Program-made: the position numbers and the translations under genes | In this document: in pieces, positions 62,446-64,000 of the stretch | Layout: each line of letters starts with the position of its first letter | Numbering within the stretch: the stretch's first letter is position 1 | The notes under the pieces: model-generated | What the model was told of the DNA's origin: nothing | Databases searched by the model: none | The model's input: only the letters and a program-made list of their open reading frames with translations | Source of the DNA: Paucibacter sp. B2R-40 | GTDB taxonomy: Bacteria > Pseudomonadota > Gammaproteobacteria > Burkholderiales > Burkholderiaceae_C | Assembly: GCF_025717555.1 (NCBI RefSeq) | Contig: NZ_JAJIRP010000007.1 | Location: 62,001-126,000 of the forward strand | Reading direction: 5' to 3' | Length of the DNA stretch: 64,000 nucleotides

Positions 62446-63333
62446 ATGGGTCTGTTGTCATTCTTTAAACGCGGTGAAGCCAATTCGGCCGCGACTTCAA
62501 GCGCGAAGTCAGGGGCCAAATCGGGTGCAAAACCTGTGGCAGATGCCGCTGATGCGGTGCAGCATTTGCGCCTGCGCGCTCGCCATCGCCTGATCGGCGC
62601 GGCACTGCTGGTTGGTATCGGAGTGATTGGCTTCCCGCTGCTGTTCGAGACCCAGCCCCGCCCGATTCCGGTTGATCTCCCGATTGACATCCCAGGCAAA
62701 GAAGCCGTGCCGCCCCTGCGTGTACCGGCGCAACTTCAAGCACCGGCCTTGCCGCCGCTGCCCGCTCCGACCGAGCAGGCGGCAACGGACAACCCAGTTT
62801 TGCCAGCTAGTGCTCAAAAGCAAGTGGGTGCCGGGTCTGCGGAAAAGGAGCCTGCCGCGACGCTGCCAGCAACCGGCACCGTCAAGCTCGATTCAATCAA
62901 GCCTGAGCCTAGAACAGAAGCTAAAGCAGAACCCAAGCCGGAGCCAAAGGTTGAGCCCAAGCAGTTGGCAAAGCCCAGTGAAAAAACGCCTGACAAAAAG
63001 GTCGCGGAACATCATCCTGACAAGGCCGCCTCGCAGCAAGAGGCCGCCCGGGTGCAGTCGCTGCTGGAGGGTAAAGCCGGTCAGAGTAAAGCGGCTGAAT
63101 CGGGACAGCGCGCCATTGTTCAGGTGGGAGCTTTTGCCGATGCGAACGCAGCGCAAGAGGTTCGTATCAAGGTCGAAAAGCTTGGCCTGAAAACCTATAC
63201 GCAAGTGCTAGAGACGCCCGGCGGTAAGCGCGTGCGGGTGCGTGTGGGGCCGTTCGCCAGCAAAGATGAGGCGGACAAAGCCGCCGCAAAATTGCGCGCC
63301 AGCGGCTTGTCGCCGGCGGTGTTGACGCTTTGA
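62446..63333 (+). CDS. SPOR-domain cell-division protein (DedD-like)
   Basis: 295 residues. A cytoplasmic N-terminus, one transmembrane helix (RLIGAALLVGIGVIGFPLLF, ~50-70), a long Pro/Lys/Glu-rich periplasmic linker (EPKPEPKVEPKQLAKPSEK) and a C-terminal SPOR domain (AIVQVGAFADANAAQEVRIK...GKRVRVRVGPFASKDEADKA). The ATG at 62446 is chosen; a TTG at 62368 overlapping folC would add a non-conserved leader. SPOR domains bind denuded septal peptidoglycan. Position after folC and before cvpA is the usual one for DedD. Confidence 0.92.
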   Translation: MGLLSFFKRGEANSAATSSAKSGAKSGAKPVADAADAVQHLRLRARHRLIGAALLVGIGVIGFPLLFETQPRPIPVDLPIDIPGKEAVPPLRVPAQLQAPALPPLPAPTEQAATDNPVLPASAQKQVGAGSAEKEPAATLPATGTVKLDSIKPEPRTEAKAEPKPEPKVEPKQLAKPSEKTPDKKVAEHHPDKAASQQEAARVQSLLEGKAGQSKAAESGQRAIVQVGAFADANAAQEVRIKVEKLGLKTYTQVLETPGGKRVRVRVGPFASKDEADKAAAKLRASGLSPAVLTL

Positions 63334-63363
63334 TGTCGGATTTGAATAGCGCGGTGGTCTTGT

Positions 63364-63864
63364 TTGAGTAACCTGACGAGTTGGGTCGACTGGGCCTTGT
63401 TGGCTCTGCTGGCCGGCTCGGCCTTGCTGGGCTTGTGGCGCGGCTTGGTGTTTGAGTTGCTGTCAATTGCTGGCTGGTTGATCGCCTATTTCGGCGCGCC
63501 CGCATTGGCACCCTTGGTGGAGTCTTGGCTGCCGCAGCAGCGCTTTGAGGCAGGCATGCTGCATGTGCTGGGCCTGAGCTTGAGTTTTATATTGATCTTG
63601 CTGGTTTGGACGCTGGGTGCGAAGTTGGTGCGGGCCTTGCTGCACGCAACCCCCTTGAGCGTGATCGACCGTTTGCTGGGTTGTATGTTTGGATTTTTGC
63701 GTGGCTTGCTGGTGTGCTTGATCATGGCTGTTTTGGTCAGCATGACGCCGGCCAAGGACTGGTCAAGTTGGCAAGAGTCACAACTGGCCGCTGGCTTGCA
63801 AAAAGTACTGCACGAAGTTCGTCCGGCGCTGCCGGATGAAGTGCTGAAATATGTCCCTGCCTGA
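63364..63864 (+). CDS. cvpA: CvpA family membrane protein
   Basis: 166 residues with four hydrophobic segments: LLALLAGSALLGLWRGLVFE, LLSIAGWLIAYFGA, LSLSFILILLVWTLGAKLV and FLRGLLVCLIMAVLVSM. RGLVFELLSIAGW and DRLLGCMFGFLRGLL are CvpA signatures. TTG start with only a weak GGTGG upstream; no better start is available. CvpA was first linked to colicin V production and lies before purF in many proteobacteria, as here. Confidence 0.92.
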   Translation: MSNLTSWVDWALLALLAGSALLGLWRGLVFELLSIAGWLIAYFGAPALAPLVESWLPQQRFEAGMLHVLGLSLSFILILLVWTLGAKLVRALLHATPLSVIDRLLGCMFGFLRGLLVCLIMAVLVSMTPAKDWSSWQESQLAAGLQKVLHEVRPALPDEVLKYVPA

Positions 63865-63918
63865 GCCCGCGCTCAGGCCCTGAATTTTGTTTGTGTCCCT
63901 TCAAGACAAGGAAATACC

Positions 63919-64000
63919 ATGTGCGGCATCGTCGGCGTGATCTCTCGCTCACCGGTTAACCAGCTGATTTATGACGGACTGTTGCTGCTGCAGCATCGCG
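63919..64000 (+). CDS. purF: amidophosphoribosyltransferase, N-terminal fragment (cut by window edge)
   Basis: Only the first ~27 codons are present: MCGIVGVISRSPVNQLIYDG and then LLLLQHR. Cys2 is the class II glutaminase nucleophile, and the sequence with the cvpA context identifies PurF, first enzyme of purine synthesis. AAGGAAA lies seven bases before the ATG. Confidence 0.93.
   Translation, partial: MCGIVGVISRSPVNQLIYDGLLLLQHR

Noticed and set aside
1-64000. tRNA, rRNA, CRISPR arrays, insertion sequences, integrase or attachment sites
   Set aside because: None recognised by eye on either strand; the gaps between genes are short and accounted for above.

Overview
The window (about 64 kb, fairly GC-rich, frequent TTG/GTG starts) looks like chromosome from a betaproteobacterium of the order Burkholderiales. 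The right-hand housekeeping string lysR-leuC-leuD-leuB-asd-fimV-truA-trpF-trpB-trpA-accD-folC-dedD/SPOR-cvpA-purF is a familiar layout of that order. I would guess the Leptothrix/Rubrivivax/Roseateles neighbourhood, but no rRNA or tRNA is present to test this. I saw no insertion sequence, phage gene, CRISPR array, tRNA or rRNA.

From the left edge to about 47.7 kb lies an almost complete exosortase A (XrtA)/PEP-CTERM extracellular-polysaccharide locus. (1) 1-10.8 kb: sensor kinase PrsK (C-terminal part), its sigma-54 activator PrsR, a cassette of odd enzymes (GNAT acyltransferase fused to a PilZ-like domain, trypsin-like protease, nitroreductase-like protein), the giant TPR lipoprotein PrsT, a PEP-CTERM protein behind a near-consensus sigma-54 promoter, and an E1/ThiF-like adenylyltransferase. 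(2) 11-29.7 kb, all plus strand: export lipoprotein, chain-length determinant, tyrosine autokinase with a (Tyr-Gly)7 tail, outer-membrane beta-barrel-like protein, ExeA-like ATPase, polysaccharide deacetylase, FemAB-like protein, glycosyltransferases, exosortase XrtA, asparagine-synthase-type amidotransferase, O-antigen-ligase-like protein and a second deacetylase. (3) 29.8-44.6 kb, almost all minus strand: a Cys-less asparagine synthetase homologue, then a tightly overlapping operon running leftward from an acyl carrier protein through two alpha/beta hydrolases, a TPR protein, a DegT aminotransferase, a BioF2/FemAB-type GNAT, four glycosyltransferase-like proteins and a Wzx-type flippase. One plus-strand glycosyltransferase interrupts this block. 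(4) 44.8-47.7 kb: divergent acyl-CoA ligase and PLP-dependent decarboxylase, which with the ACP and hydrolases form the exosortase-A acyl/amino-acid module.

Inferred working: the polysaccharide is built on a lipid carrier by the glycosyltransferases and decorated by the amidotransferase, FemAB/GNAT, ACP-ligase and aminotransferase genes. It is then flipped by the Wzx-like protein, polymerised or ligated by the O-ligase-like protein, and its length and export set by the chain-length/kinase/export proteins and the outer-membrane protein. XrtA would process PEP-CTERM proteins. PrsK/PrsR with RpoN would switch on the PEP-CTERM gene; the sigma-54 promoter in front of it supports this directly. The initiating sugar-phosphate transferase is not in the window and may lie upstream.

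From 47.8 kb on are the leucine genes (with a LysR regulator and a small entericidin-type lipoprotein inside the operon), aspartate-semialdehyde dehydrogenase, FimV, pseudouridine synthase TruA, trpFBA, accD, folC, a SPOR protein, CvpA and the start of purF. The most unusual material is the GNAT-PilZ/protease/nitroreductase/ThiF set threaded through the PrsT and PEP-CTERM genes.
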